Source of the DNA: Sesamum alatum
Lineage: Eukaryota > Streptophyta > Magnoliopsida > Lamiales > Pedaliaceae
Direction: 5' to 3'
DNA: 64,000 bases
Assembly (NCBI GenBank): GCA_034509735.1
Contig: JACGWO010000013.1
Location: forward strand, 12,110,136-12,174,135
The notes under the pieces are model-generated. The model worked only from the letters and a program-made list of their open reading frames with translations, searched no databases and had not been told where the DNA came from. The position numbers and the translations under genes are program-made. Positions within the stretch are counted from its first letter, which is position 1, and the number at the start of each line of letters is the position of its first letter. Below, piece by piece: positions 23,783 to 36,100 of this stretch.

Positions 23783-26700
23783 ATCTCCCACTTTACCTAA
23801 AGCCAATCGCCCATATGCCTAATCCACACCTTCTCAAGATGCTGCGAAAATGAGCAGTTTGTGACATAGGCTTTGTCAACGGATCTGTTGTGTTGTCTGT
23901 TGAGCTGACTCGGTCCATCCGCACGTCACCTCTTCCTACCATTTCCCTCAAAAGGTGGTAGCGTCTAAGAATGTGCTTGGATCAGTGATGGGATCTTGGT
24001 TCCTTTGCTTGCGTTATTGCTCCATTGTTATCACAGAAGATAACCATGGGCTTGGCAATGCTAGGCACCACACCCAACTCTTGGATGTAGTTTCTTATCT
24101 AAACCGCTTCTTTGGCAGCTTCTGAAGCTGCTATGTATTCGGCTTCAGTGGTGGACTCAGTCGTGGTTGCTTGCTTGGAACTTTTCCATGCCACCACACC
24201 ACCATTGAGCCTAAATACATAACCCGACTGAGACTTGGCATCATCGTCATCCACCTGGAAGCTAGCATCACTAAAGCCTTCCAGGATTAACTCTTCATTG
24301 CCATAGACCAAGAACATTTCCTTAGTCCTCCTTAGGTACTTAAGGATGTTCTTGACCGCATTCCAATGTGTCTCGCCTGCACAGGACTGATATCTACTCG
24401 TTACACTTAAGGCGTAAACGATGTCAAGCCTCGTGCAGTGGACGGCGTATTGGATGTTGCCTATGGCAGAAGCATAGGGAATGATCTTCATCCTTTCAAG
24501 TTCCTCATCAGTCTTGGGAGACTATTTCTTGGACAACTTGATCCCATGCCTCATGGGAAGGAAACCTCGTTAGCTATCCATGTGAAATCTTTTCAGGATT
24601 ATTCTCCGTATACGAGTTTTGGGTTAATCCTAACATTCTCTTAGATCTGTCCCTGACGATCTGGATACCTAGAATGTAGGAGGCTTCACCAAATCCTTCA
24701 TGGAAAGTTGCATGGATAACCATGCTTTTGTGTTACTCAACATTCTAACATCATTACCTATGAGTAGAATGTCGTCCACAGAAAGCACTAGGAACACTAT
24801 AGAGCTCCCATTGACCTTCTTGTATACACAAGGGTCAGATTCGTTTTTTCATAAAATCATATCGTCGTATGATTTCATCAAAGCAAATGTTCCAACTACG
24901 GAATGCTTGTTTTGAGGCCATAGATGGACTTTTGGAGACGGCAGACCTTCTTCTCTTCTCCGACAATCCTGAATCCTTCCGGCTTATCCATGTAGATCTC
25001 TTCCTCAATAAAGACGTTGAGAAATGTCGTTTTCACGTCCATCTGCTATATTTCATAGCCATACCATGGTGTTATGGCAAGCTAGATATGAATGGACTTA
25101 GCCATGGCTACTGGCAAAATAGGTATCTTCAAAGTCAACCCCGGGTCGTTGAGTGTACCCTTTTACCGCTAGCCTAGCTTTGAAGGTCGTAACTTCTCCA
25201 TTAACGCCAAGTTTACACTTATAGACCCATTTACACCCGACTGGCTTAACGCCTTTGGGTGGGTCTACAAGTGTCCAAACTTGGTTCTCGCTCATGGAGT
25301 CCATTTTTACTTTCATGACCTCAAGCCATTTTCCCGAGTCGATATCAGACATTGCGTCCCCGTATGTCTTGGGATCCTTATCCAATTGACTGGTCACGCT
25401 TAGAAAGCCATACCTCATGGGAGGGCGAGGCACTCTAGCTGACCTACGGAGGACGGGAACGTCAGTGGTGACTGTGGGCGCAGACATGACAGGAGCTGGC
25501 GGTTCAGGTACCGGGGCTAGCTCCTCCTGAGATTGTTCGACATGCCTGGCATGCTGAACCTCACGAGGTCGCTCAACCTGTTAGGTATCTGTCCTGAAAC
25601 CTCTAAGTGAGGTATCAACAACTTCTGGAATCGATGACTGATTCGTCTCACTTGACTCCTCAAGGATCAGATCATCACGTTGGACACCTATTGGAAATCT
25701 TTGTTCAAAGAACACTGCATTCCTTGAAACAAATGCCTTTTGTTCCAAGGGGTCATAGAAATAATAAACCTGCAGTTTCTTTAGGGTATCCAACGAACCT
25801 GCACAAAGTAGACTTTGATTCTAGCTTCTCTCCCACTAACCTCTTGACGTATGCAGGGTTACCCCACACTTTCAAGTAGTTGTAGGATGCAGGCTTGCCG
25901 TGTCATATCTCATATGGTGTTTGGGTCACTACACTGGTCGACGCTAAGTTTAATAACTTGGTTGTCGTTTCCAGTGCGTAGCCCCAAAAAAGACAAGGGC
26001 AATTCGAAAAAAACTCATCATGGATTGAACCATGTCTAAAGAGGTTCGATTCCTCTTTTCAGAGATGCCGTTCAATTGCGGTGTCTTGGGAGGTGTCCAT
26101 TCAGAGACTATATCGTTTTCTTTAAGATAATCGAGAAATTCATTACTAAGGTATTCTCCGCCTCAGTCCGACTGCAGGACTTTAATTTTGCACTCGGTTT
26201 GGTTCTAGACCTCAAGCCTGAATTGTTTAAACCTCTCAAGAGCTTCAGACTTGTACCTCATCAGGTAAACATAACTATACCGTGAATGGTCATCGGTGAA
26301 GGTTATAAAGTAGGAGAACCCACCTCGGGCTTGCGTCCTTAGTAGTCCACACATGTCTGTATGGAGCAAGTCCAACAGACCTATGGCAAGCCTGCTTTGT
26401 CCTACAAAGGGCTTCTTGGTCATTTTCCCTCTAAGGCAGGATTCACAAGTTGGTAGATCACTCAAATCCCCAACCTCTAGGCTCTTTGAGTCTACCAGTT
26501 TCTTCATCCTTTCTTGAGAGATGTGACCTAGCCTTGCACGCCACAGTCGTGCGTTCCCGTCATTATCTACCTTACGTTTGTGTTTAGCATTCATAATGAA
26601 ATTTGATTGTTGTAAGATATAGAGACCATTATTAAGTGTACCAAGCAGATGAGTAAATCCACCCTTCATCAAATAAAAGCATTTTTTTATTGATCGAAAA

Positions 26701-27852
26701 CTCATAACCACTATTGTCTAACAATGGAATGGAAATGATGTTTTTGATCATGCTAGGTACATAATAAACCTGCTCTAATTCTATACTAATACGATCACTA
26801 ACTACTAAGGTGGCAGATCCTATGGCTTTTGCCGAGATGGCCTTGCCATTCTCAAGCTTTAGGACTATTTCACCGCTACCTAGCTTTCTGCTTATTTCAA
26901 CACCTACAAGTCGTTGCAAATTGAGCTCCACAGTCGATATCTAATACCCAAGAGGCAGAGTTAGTAATCATATTAACCTCAATCACAAATATACCTTGCT
27001 TGGAGAGGAGTTTGGGGCAATCCCTCTTTCAATGCCCTTTCTCACGGCAATGAATACATTGTCATTTGCCCTGGACTGTTGCTTTGAGCAACCTTCTATT
27101 TCCCTTTGCCTCTCACCTTGGCAATGGAAACACTCTTAGTGTTGGTAGCAGCTTTGACGGCCTTTCCCTTTTCCTTTTTCCTTTTTCAACATCCGGCACC
27201 CTTGCCTTTCGTCTTGGAAGTTGAAGCTTCTCCAAACAATACCGACAGCACAGACTTTTTTGGTCGTTGCCTCGTATTGCACTAACATATTGATTAACTC
27301 ATGGATACCCTTCTCAAGAGTATTCATGTTGTAGTAAACAATGAATTGGTCGAAGAAGGGTAGGAGTAACTCAAAGATCACATCAATGTACGTCTCGTTA
27401 TCGAACCCTGCTTTGAGGTCTTCGAGCTTTTTCACCAAGGTAAGCATCATGACCCCATGCTCATGTACAGAGGACCCTTCGGTCATTTTGGTTTCAAAGA
27501 ACGCCTTCGTCGCAACATACTTAATATGCCGGTCCAGTACTGATAAGGAATCCTTCAGGCGAGCCATTGTGGAAGGCACATTGTCTAGCCTCTCATACTA
27601 CTTCTGAATCTCATTGGTCATAGATGCAAGTATGATGCTACGGACTTTTCGATTATCCTAATGCCAAGTCTCGAACGTCTCACGTTCTTCGAGCGTGGAT
27701 CCTTCCGGCAAAGTCCGAGGAAACGGCTTGGCCATGACATAGCCTTGGTTCTCATAATCGAGGACTATCCTCATATTGCACAACCAATCGTTGTAATTGG
27801 TTCCATTGAACTTGTTTATCTCAAGTATGGTTGATAATGGGTTCTTAGACAT
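23783..27852 (-). pseudogene. copia B gag-pol, heavily broken
   Basis: Minus strand from ATG at 27852 (MSKNPL) to the polypurine tract at 23783-23794. Gag is at 27130-27852. The zinc knuckle near 27020-27065 carries a stop where relatives have Trp. The protease active site near 26920-26930 reads LDIDCG where E has LDTGCG, so both the T and G of the motif are changed. Integrase is at 26205-26711 with HTDMCG, RT at 24500-25490. The RT active site reads SVDD (24771-24782) rather than YVDD. RNase H is at 24099-24491 and nearby. At least eight frameshifts or stops separate the pieces. Long dead. Confidence 0.9.
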
Positions 27853-29833
27853 TGTTTTAAATCTACATTTAAAAACAGAACTTAATCAGCAGAATTTAAA
27901 TAAAAGGTTTTAAAAAAATTAAAGACTTGGACTTCATTCATTTAATTCTCCCACTATTTCTACGAAAACACGACACTCTCAAATGATATTTTTGGGAAAC
28001 CTTTTTTCTAGTGGGCTTGGGATCCACAGCGATATCTTCCATGCCCCGCTTTTACGATTCACATGGAAAACAACCTGTGGGAGGTATTCCATACCATTCT
28101 CGTTCCACGAGATTCCCAAGATATCTGCCTCACCCTTTTACGTGATCCCGAGGACTCCAAGCGAATCACGTTATTCGAGCGTTAGACCCGACCCAATCAA
28201 CTGAATCATAGCACTCACTGCTATCCCCACGACTTGTGAGACAGGCAACAGAAGTGTACTCTTCGTTCATGACAAAGTGCAGCTTTTTTTCAGAACGATA
28301 GTCGTGTCACGACTCGTGAGATCACGCTATCGACTGAAACTAGCTTCCTCACTTTGGCATGGATGGAAGGCTTGGACGAACTCCTAGAGTCCTAGTCCAT
28401 TTATTAAGGGTCTAATATTCAACTTGGTCCAACCAAGTGAGAGTTTGATGACCGAGATATCATTCATGCATACATCCATAATGCATTATAAAACATTTGC
28501 ATGCCATAGCAGTAATACGATAAATATACCATTCATTCACCATAAAAGCCACATGCAAAATTAAAAGCCTAGAATGCCCCTGTTGGATGATCACAAGCCC
28601 GAATCCTATGCGATCTACTGAGCCTGTAGTGGATCTATGGTCAATCTAAGGTTGGTCCTATACTATTACATTTAATAATAGTAACCCATCAACACACTGA
28701 TGGGCCTTGCCTCCTTCTCCGCCGGGCCTCCATGGAACTCCTTCGATTCTCCTTTATGGGCCATCCTTCATCTCCATCATGGAAATAAAAATAAAATACT
28801 ACCTCACCACTATACTACTCTCATTACAAATTTAAAAAGAAACCCCAGCGATAACCCGGGGGGAGTACAATTGGAGGGAGGTAGAAAGCCTTATTATTCC
28901 AAAGCAACAAGAAAAGATGAGGAAAAATAAATTAGACACATAGGCCCAACATAAAATTAAAATCATATATTCGGTCTAGGGTTGTGATCATCCGTTCTCA
29001 TTCAACGCACATAATTCATGATATCCAATCATCAATAATGCACATAAACCATGATATCCAATCCCATAATTCATAAAAAAAAAAAATTAAAACACAAGGT
29101 ATACATGTAAACGTGGTGTAACATTGGTAGTCCTTTTCTTGTTAGGAAAACCTTTCCTCATTATTCAAAAATATTATAATTTTGACGTTCCAAACCAAAC
29201 AAAAAAAAAATATTTTTCCAAATAATGTCTTCAAGAAAAACATGCAAAATAAATAAAATAATTTTCAAAAGTATTCAAAAAATAAAGAAACAAGAAAAAC
29301 ACCAGAAACAGCCAAGGGCCACCGCTGCCGGCGGTGGCCTGCCAGGGCAGGTTGGCAGGCCCTGCCTGCCGCCTATGCGCACAGAGCATGCCTGGCTAGG
29401 CGCCTGCGTACAAGCGCCCCTTCCTGTGCGTGCTGCCCTATCGCGCAGCCCTCAGCGCGCACATGCGCATCGAGCGCGCTTGCCGGGCGTGCGCGCAAGC
29501 GCAGAGTCTCCGTTGCCAGCGTGCATGCGGGTGCCAGACGCGCGTGGCCGGGTGGCCGGGCGCAGGCTCCTCTGCCTGCGTGCGCCCCTGGCCATGCGCA
29601 CTGCGCACGCGCTCAGTCGACTGCCGCGTATTCCATTTGTTGTTCCGTTATATTATTTCTGCTCTATTTTCCAATAACTCAAGAAACACCAAGAACTTAT
29701 GTATCACCAATGCAATAAACGACATGAAAAACGACATGTTTGAAAACATAAATCGAGAATCACGTAAATCATGCTTTAACACGTTATTCATGCTTTAACA
29801 AACATAATACCCTAGGTCTATACACCGAACCGG
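27853..29833 (-). other. long leader of copia B
   Basis: About 2 kb between primer-binding site and gag. It has the same parts as the E leader on the opposite strand: paired CACGACTCGTG motifs at 28308-28318 and (one mismatch) 28228-28238, the conserved block around 28570-28660, and a GC-rich CGC/GCG patch at 29318-29637. Open frames of up to 150 codons over the GC patch are best explained by composition. Confidence 0.72.
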
Positions 29834-29845
29834 GCTCTGATACCA
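29834..29845 (-). promoter_or_regulatory. primer-binding site of copia B
   Basis: The + strand reads GCTCTGATACCA, so the minus strand has TGGTATCAGAGC, complementary to initiator tRNA-Met. It lies next to the CA end of the LTR remnant. Confidence 0.88.
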
Positions 29846-29846
29846 C

Positions 29847-29927
29847 TGAAAGCCTACGGTAGCCGTGTGGATCGTCCCCGGAGGAGCGCGAATGCGGAAG
29901 CGCGATATAAAATAAATTACGAGGACC
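29847..29927 (-). repeat. truncated 5' LTR of copia B
   Basis: About 80 bp starting TGAAAGCCTACGG on the + strand, matching 21780-21850 of the 3' LTR through ATATAAAATAAATTA. After 29927 the match ends abruptly, so the rest of this LTR was deleted. Confidence 0.85.
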
Positions 29928-30363
29928 TGGTGCCTCAAAGTCATCCTCCTTCCATAGCGTCTTGCTCAACATTAGCACCTTTTTCAGTATCTTCCATAAT
30001 ATTGCCAGAAGTCAAAGAAATTTGAGAGTGATGGGTGTTGATTTAGGGAAACGACACATGAGGGCACATGTGCAGTTGCCGTTAAAGTTAACGGACAAGG
30101 ACCAATAGTGTTAAATTTCCTATGGTTTTGGGATTAAAAGTTTCATCCCATAAAGCTCGGGACCAAAATTGAGAATGGCATATCTAGTGCAATCAAATGT
30201 GTCATTTTGCCTAATTGAAATTAATTAACTTTTACTGCACCATGGGTCTTATATGGGTTGGTGTGAGTCTTAAACGGGTCCAAATCATAGTTTACTTGTT
30301 TAAGTTCATTGTTGATTTGGTTGTACGTACTATATACCGTTAACTACTTCTAAATTTTTCTAA
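29928..30363. other. orphan sequence between copia B and copia C
   Basis: About 435 bp with no match to the LTRs on either side; both neighbours are truncated here. On the minus strand 29935-30030 could read as a short acidic exon-like stretch, but there is no start, splice context or recognisable domain. The remainder is AT-rich with no feature I can name. Confidence 0.4.
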
Positions 30364-31811
30364 AACCAACATTTGATCACTACAAGTAGAACCGGTTTCT
30401 AACGTTGTTCCCTTTTTGTTTCTCCTTCCGTTAACTTGAGGATTCAAATTAGAATCCCTCTAATTTGTCCACACCACACTATGGAAGAGTGTATGCCCTA
30501 TTCTATTGCTAGATAGAAGTGGAGAAAAGAAGAAGAAACACTTCCAAAAAAACACTATTGTTTAGTGTCTTTTGGAATGTTTTTAAGTTCAACCTTTTCA
30601 AAAGGTATGAACACAAAAAGGAGAGTTTTTCAGAGACTTTTGGAGAGTATTTTGATGGGAAAAAACGTGCAAGACAAGGTCATACAAGTTATGTGAATGA
30701 TTTTGTGTATGTAGAGTTGTTGAATTCAAAATTCAACTTCTCTTGTCAACTTCCATAGCAACCTACATATACACACCACTATCTACATAACCATGCACCA
30801 TTATAGCAAATAAAACCACCCACCAAACCATATAAGACTAGTTACATGTGCCTCACATGTGGAAGATTTTAATTCTTCCTTCACTTGCTATAAATTGAAT
30901 TTTTCCATGGACTAGGACTATTAGTCTTGGACTTTTATTTAATCTAATTAAATTAAGTCAAAAAAAAATCCACTGGGCATTAATTAATCCAATTAATCTC
31001 AATCCAATTGAATCCCATAAGTTTATTTAATCCAATTAAATCAACATAAGTCCAAACTCTAATTAATTGATCCAATCAATTAATTAATACAAACCCGATA
31101 AATTAATCCAATTAATTTATAGGTTCTAAGTCCAAAATTAACTAATCCAATTAATTAATTCTTTGACCATCCATCAAATGGATTTCCCAATAAATTATCC
31201 AATCATTTATTTTTCTCCTTGAAATAATTTAATCCAATTAAATTAATTCGTTTCTTCTAGAATTAATTCCAAATTAATTCTACAAATTCCATAGTGATTT
31301 GTGTGTGACTCTTTAGGTTCACCCTCAGCTAGACTTGGGCTTGTGTCCAACACAATTGGTCAATTAAATTCAATTTAATTAACTATTTTTCGATTAACCA
31401 TTAATCGAAAAAATGACCGCCACCATGGGTGGCCGTCTAGCAACGGTCAATGGCACTAGGGACTAGGTGAATGTTGGCGTGAACATTTAAGCTCCCGAGT
31501 TCCATACGAGTATGGTCTTTCCATCATCTGTCTCCCGGTCTAAGTCTAGGGCATGGAATTGGGTGTCGGTTCCCATCTTGGACTAGACAACTATGCTCAA
31601 TAACTCGAGACACGTTTACTCTATCGATCGACGTAGGAAACCATTTCCTACTCGACCAATCGCTATGGCCACAGACTTATAAGAGTTTAAACTGTCTCAG
31701 AGCGTATAGGAGACTCGACTGTCATATACTGACAGGTGATGGATCCTATCTTGCAATCCACCATCCTCAGTACATATTTCGAGTGCACTACATAAGGCTT
31801 ATGATGAACGT
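30364..31811 (-). repeat. 3' LTR of copia C, outer piece
   Basis: It aligns by eye with 48534-49960 of the 5' LTR, starting at CCAACATTTGATCACTAC and ending at the ATGATGAACGT insertion point. It contains the conserved LTR block at about 31302-31472. Bases 31807-31811 (AACGT) are the left target copy for element F. Confidence 0.9.
31807..31811. repeat. target site duplication of element F, left copy
   Basis: AACGT before the 5' LTR TGATT. The same five bases follow the 3' LTR at 42619-42623. The undisturbed C LTR reads ATGATGAACGTATCC near 49950. Confidence 0.95.
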
Positions 31812-31992
31812 TGATTAGGGGAAATTATACAACTTATTCCTATGTTTTCACCCTCATTTTATCTCGATATAATGCTTGTTCTTGGGTATATTTGTGGTTT
31901 TTAGGAACTTTGATGAGCAAAAAGGGCAAGTGCAAGACAAGAGTCCAAACATAGAGAGAAGAGTCAAAAATCCTGCAGAAATGACTACAAGT

Positions 31993-32067
31993 TAGCCCGT
32001 GACCCACGGGCTATCAGAAATCCGGTTTCAGAAGCGCAGGAAGCATAACCCGTGACCCACGGGTTAT
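31993..32067 (+). repeat. paired GTGACCCAC hairpins in the 5' LTR
   Basis: Hairpin 1 (31993-32013) has 9 bp arms TAGCCCGTG and CACGGGCTA around the loop ACC. Hairpin 2 (32045-32067) has 10 bp arms ATAACCCGTG and CACGGGTTAT around the same loop. One G-C pair in the first is A-T in the second, a compensatory change. Both recur in the 3' LTR at 42278-42298 and 42330-42352. Confidence 0.85.
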
Positions 32068-32267
32068 CAGACATTCGCTGGGCGGAAATTGGCAGACGAG
32101 TTGACCTACAAAAATCGAGAATTCTGATTATAGGTCAACCAAAAAGGAGTCCTATTTCCCTTGTAATCCACCTTAGAGTCTTGGTTAGAATAGGACTAGA
32201 AAAGAAAAAGAGTTTCTATGCTAAATAGAGTCCTATTCCTCTCCTTCCTCAACTAGGATTGTCCCTC

Positions 32268-32275
32268 TATATAAA
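32268..32275 (+). promoter_or_regulatory. LTR TATA box (element F)
   Basis: TATATAAA after a CTTCCTC/CCCTC pyrimidine context, about 220 bp after the hairpins. The 3' LTR copy is at 42554-42561. Transcription would be expected to start about 30 bp downstream, near 32300. Confidence 0.6.
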
Positions 32276-33057
32276 GAAGGAGGGAGGAGAAGACAAAAGA
32301 AGAAAAACTTGTTTTTCCAGCAATTTTCTGCATCTTTGTGTTTTTGCTAGAATTAGGATGAACTAATTTTCTTTTTGTGCTAAGGCTTATGGAAAGCCTA
32401 ATTGATACTATGTGTTAAATATTTTTCTGGATTAATCCACCGTTATTTTCACATATCCATGAGTTATTGTGTTTATTGCTATTATTTAAGAGCTTGATCA
32501 CCTCTTAGATTTGCTTAATTATGTTAATGAACCGAGAGGGAATTTAGCATAGTGGAAAGGGTAATTCATGGTATGGATTGAATGATGTGTAGACATACAC
32601 AGGCATGATCTATCTGGTTCCATAGGTTTTTCATGAATCTTAATGCGTTATTATCACGAGTCTTGGAAGAGGAGAGATCCCCTAATTCCTTGGTAGTAAT
32701 AGGTTCGATATAGCTCGAGAGAGTATATTGGATTAAATTAGGAAAAACCTCAGTATGCGAAGATAATTATTTGTGTGATTGATCCGTTAATATTAAATGC
32801 ATTGCGTTGATTAGGTGGACCTATAGCCGTGGCACTCCTTCCTAAATCTGCGTTTTTCCTCACCATAATTGCTTGCTAAAAGTTGATTTTATTGTTTTTA
32901 GTAGATTCGTAAATCATCCAAACTCTTCGGTGGTCCAAATAATTAGGAATAGTCATAGTTGTGGTAATTGTTTCGTTAAATCCTCGTGGGATCGACATTC
33001 TTTATACTACTTGATAGCTAGTACACTTGCTAGTATATATTTTTGCAATCAAGTTTT

Positions 33058-33075
33058 TGGCGCCGTTGCCGGGGA
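33058..33075 (+). promoter_or_regulatory. primer-binding site of element F (tRNA-Asp)
   Basis: TGGCGCCGTTGCCGGGGA is complementary to the 3' end of plant tRNA-Asp(GUC) with CCA. This primer site is common in Athila/Tat-type gypsy elements. Confidence 0.9.
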
Positions 33076-33191
33076 TTTAATTCGAAAGAATATCATAACT
33101 CGCTGGACTTAATTAATTTGGATTTTTCCTTGCTTTATTTTTATCTTTACTTTTCTACCTCACTTCTCTTCTTTCTTTGGTGCACAGTTTA

Positions 33192-36100
33192 ATGACACGA
33201 AGTGGTGGTGGAGAGTTAGCACGATTCGACCCTGAAATTGAGAGAACTTTTCGCCAACAAAGAAACACCATCGAGAGGGGTGAAGGGAGTGGAAATTCCA
33301 ACACCGAGGATCAACCTATTCTCATAGAACCGGCCATGGCAAATGCTTTAGGGGTCGTGGAGAGGCCAATGATGGAGTATGCGTTCCCAACAGCAGATGG
33401 GGTGACATCTAGCATTGCCAAACCTTCGATCCAAGCCAACAATTTTGAGATCAAGCCGGCCATCATTCAGATGATCCAAACACGTGTGCAGTTTTCTGGT
33501 TTGCGTGATGAAAATCCGAATCAACATCTCTCTAACTTTCTTGAAATTTGTGATACTTTTAAGTTTAATGGTGTTAGTGATGATGCTGTTAGGCTTAGAT
33601 TATTTCCGTTTTCCTTGTGTGATAAGGCCAAGGATTGGCTGCAGTCGTTGCCTGCCGGTAGTATTACAACTTGGCAAGACCTGACACAAAAATTTCTTGC
33701 TAAATACTTTCCCCCTTCTAAAACTGCTAAATTGCTCAATGACATCACTTCTTTTGTGCAGTCAGATAGGGAATCACTATATGATGCGTGGGAACGTTTT
33801 AGGGAGATGCTTAAAAAGTGCCCTCATCATGAGCTCCCAGTATGGAGGCAGGTCCAGACATTCTATAATGGTCTCACGTTGGCCAACCGAGCCACCATCG
33901 ATGCAGCTGCAGGTGGTACTATCATGAAGAAACTGCCATCAGAGGCATTCACAATCATTGATGAGATAGCATCGAATTTCTACTCATATGTCCAGGACCG
34001 ACGAGTAGCCGGTATCCATCAAGTTGACGCAACGACGGCACTATCTGCACAAATGGCTGCACTAACGCAACAACTGAATAACTTTGGAGCCACGATGTGG
34101 AACGCTCTACCCTTAGGACCTTGCGGCGCATGTGGCCAAATGGGTCATTTAAGTCAAGACTGCAAGGTAGGAAACGTAAGTGCTGTTTATGAAGATGCTA
34201 ATTTTGTTTCTCATGGTGGCAGGTCCAACTTTAATCCATACTCCAACACCTACAATCCGGGATGGCGTAGCCACCCCAATTTTTCGTGGAGTAACAACCA
34301 ACAACAAGGACCACCGGGGTACCAACAACAACCACGCCAGCAGCAGCCGCCGCAAGAGAAGAAGAATAACCTTGAAGAAATGCTCTCCTCCTTCATCTCC
34401 GCCGCCAACACTCGTTTTCAGAATCAAGAGGCTTCAATCCGAAATCTCGAGGTCCAAATGGGGCAACTCGCGAGCATGCTCACCAGCAAAACGGAGGGGC
34501 AACTTCCGAGTAACACCGAGAAGAATCCTAAGGAACAAGTCAATGCAATCACTCTCAAGAACGGGAAAATTCTTGGGAAGGACTCGCCCCACGAGCGGGT
34601 AGAGGAGCCTCAACCAACGGAGGATGTGGAACCTCAAGAGGAAGAAAAAGGGAGTACTCCTAAACTTAATCTTGATGAAGTTCCTCCATATATCCCATAT
34701 CCCAAGCGCGTTTTGAAGGCACATTTGGATAAACAGTTTGGTAAATTTCTAGAGATATTCAAGAAAATTCATGTTAACATCCCTCTCCTTGATGCTCTCT
34801 CACAGATGCCAAGCTACGCCAAGTTTTTGAAAGAGGTAATATCCAACAAGAAAAAGTGGGCGAATGGAGAAACGGTGAAACTCAACGAGGAATGCTCAGC
34901 GATCCTGCAAAATAAACTTCCACCAAAGCTCAAAGATCCGGGGAGTTTTTCAATACCTTGCACTATCGGGGAAGTAAATTTTGACAAAGCTTTATGTGAT
35001 CTAGGTGCTAGCATTAATTTGATGCCATATTCTATATTTGCTAGATTAGGAATGCATGAGCTCTCACCAACTATAATCACATTACAACTAGCCGATAGGA
35101 GTATTAAATACCCTAGAGGGATAGTTGAGGATGTATTGGTCAAAGTAGGAAAGTTTGTCATCCCCGTTGATTTTGTCGTTCTTGACATGGAAGAGGATGT
35201 GAATACTCCATTGATTTTAGGTAGACCTTTCCTTGCTACGGGAAAAGCTTTAATTGATGTGCAAAAGGGGCAACTTACACTTAGAATCAATAATGAGGAG
35301 GTCGTTTTTAATGTGTTCAAAGCTATCAAACACCCAAAACATGTGGAGCATGAAGTTTTTTCCATTGATTGCATTGAGGCATTAACAGACGATTGTACCA
35401 TGTTGAGTAACGAAAAAGACTCTTTTGATGTGTGTATTCTCAACTCTAAAGAGTGTTTTTTGCAGGAAGGTTTAGGTGAGCGCGTCGAAGCACTATGCCA
35501 TTTGGAGGCCAACCAGGATGAGACCACACCACGACCACGTCGGTTCCTTCCTTTGGGTGGTCCTCCGGCTCCAGTATTGAAGCCATCCACCGAAATGCCC
35601 CCTACTCTCGAACTCAAGCCTCTTCCTCCCCATCTTAAGTATGTTTTTCTTGGGAAAGAATCATCCTTACCGGTTATTGTTTCATCCAATTTGACAGGTT
35701 TACAAGAGGAAAAGTTGCAACGAGTGCTCAAGGAACACTTGGCGGCTATCGGTTGGAGCATTGCTGATATTAAGGGAATCAGCCCGGTGACGTGTACACA
35801 CAAAATTTTGATGGAGGATGGGCACAAGCCGAAGGCACAACCACAACGTCGGTTGAATCCGAACATGCAAGAGGTAGTAAAAAAGGAAATCCTCAAATGG
35901 CTCGCGGCAGGTATTATCTATCCCATTTCTGATTCTGCATGGGTAAGTCCTGTTCAATGTGTTCCCAAGAAAGGTGGGATGACGGTAGTAGCCAATGACA
36001 ATAATGAACTCATCCCTACTAGAACAGTCACGGGATGGAGGGTGTGTATTGATTATAGGGCGCTTAATGAGGCCACTAGGAAAGACCATTTCCCCCTCCC

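Larger units (their letters stand above)
21780..29927 (-). mobile_element. copia element B (minus strand), 5' LTR truncated
   Basis: On the minus strand: a short 5' LTR remnant (29847-29927), primer-binding site, about 2 kb leader, gag-pol (23783-27852) and full 3' LTR (21780-23782). It inserted into or next to copia A', whose pol stops at 21779. About 1.9 kb of the 5' LTR is missing at 29927, so no target duplication can be checked. The pol frame has many breaks. It is closer to D than to E in both LTR and pol. Confidence 0.9.
31812..33051 (+). repeat. 5' LTR of element F (1240 bp)
   Basis: Starts TGATTAGGGG and ends GCAATCA, giving TGATT/AATCA terminal inverted repeats. It is followed after 6 bases by the primer-binding site. 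It contains two short hairpins (31993-32013 and 32045-32067) and TATATAAA at 32268-32275. Only 31812-32332 is matched by the 3' LTR. Confidence 0.85.

Noticed and set aside
29225..29798. Open frames of 122 and 150 codons rich in Ala, Arg and Cys
   Set aside because: They lie over the GC-rich patch of the copia B leader. Overlapping frames are all open because of composition. Similar frames occur at 12335-12690 and 47886-48101.
31993..32067. CRISPR-like repeats
   Set aside because: Two short palindromes in a plant LTR. There is no array, no spacers and no cas genes.
33058..33075. tRNA-like sequence
   Set aside because: Only the 18 bases complementary to the tRNA-Asp 3' end are present, so it is a primer-binding site and not a tRNA gene. 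The same applies to the TGGTATCAGAGC sites.
34814..35896. 360-codon open frame on the minus strand
   Set aside because: It is the antisense shadow of the Athila-like gag-pol frame, Ser-rich and without any family motif.
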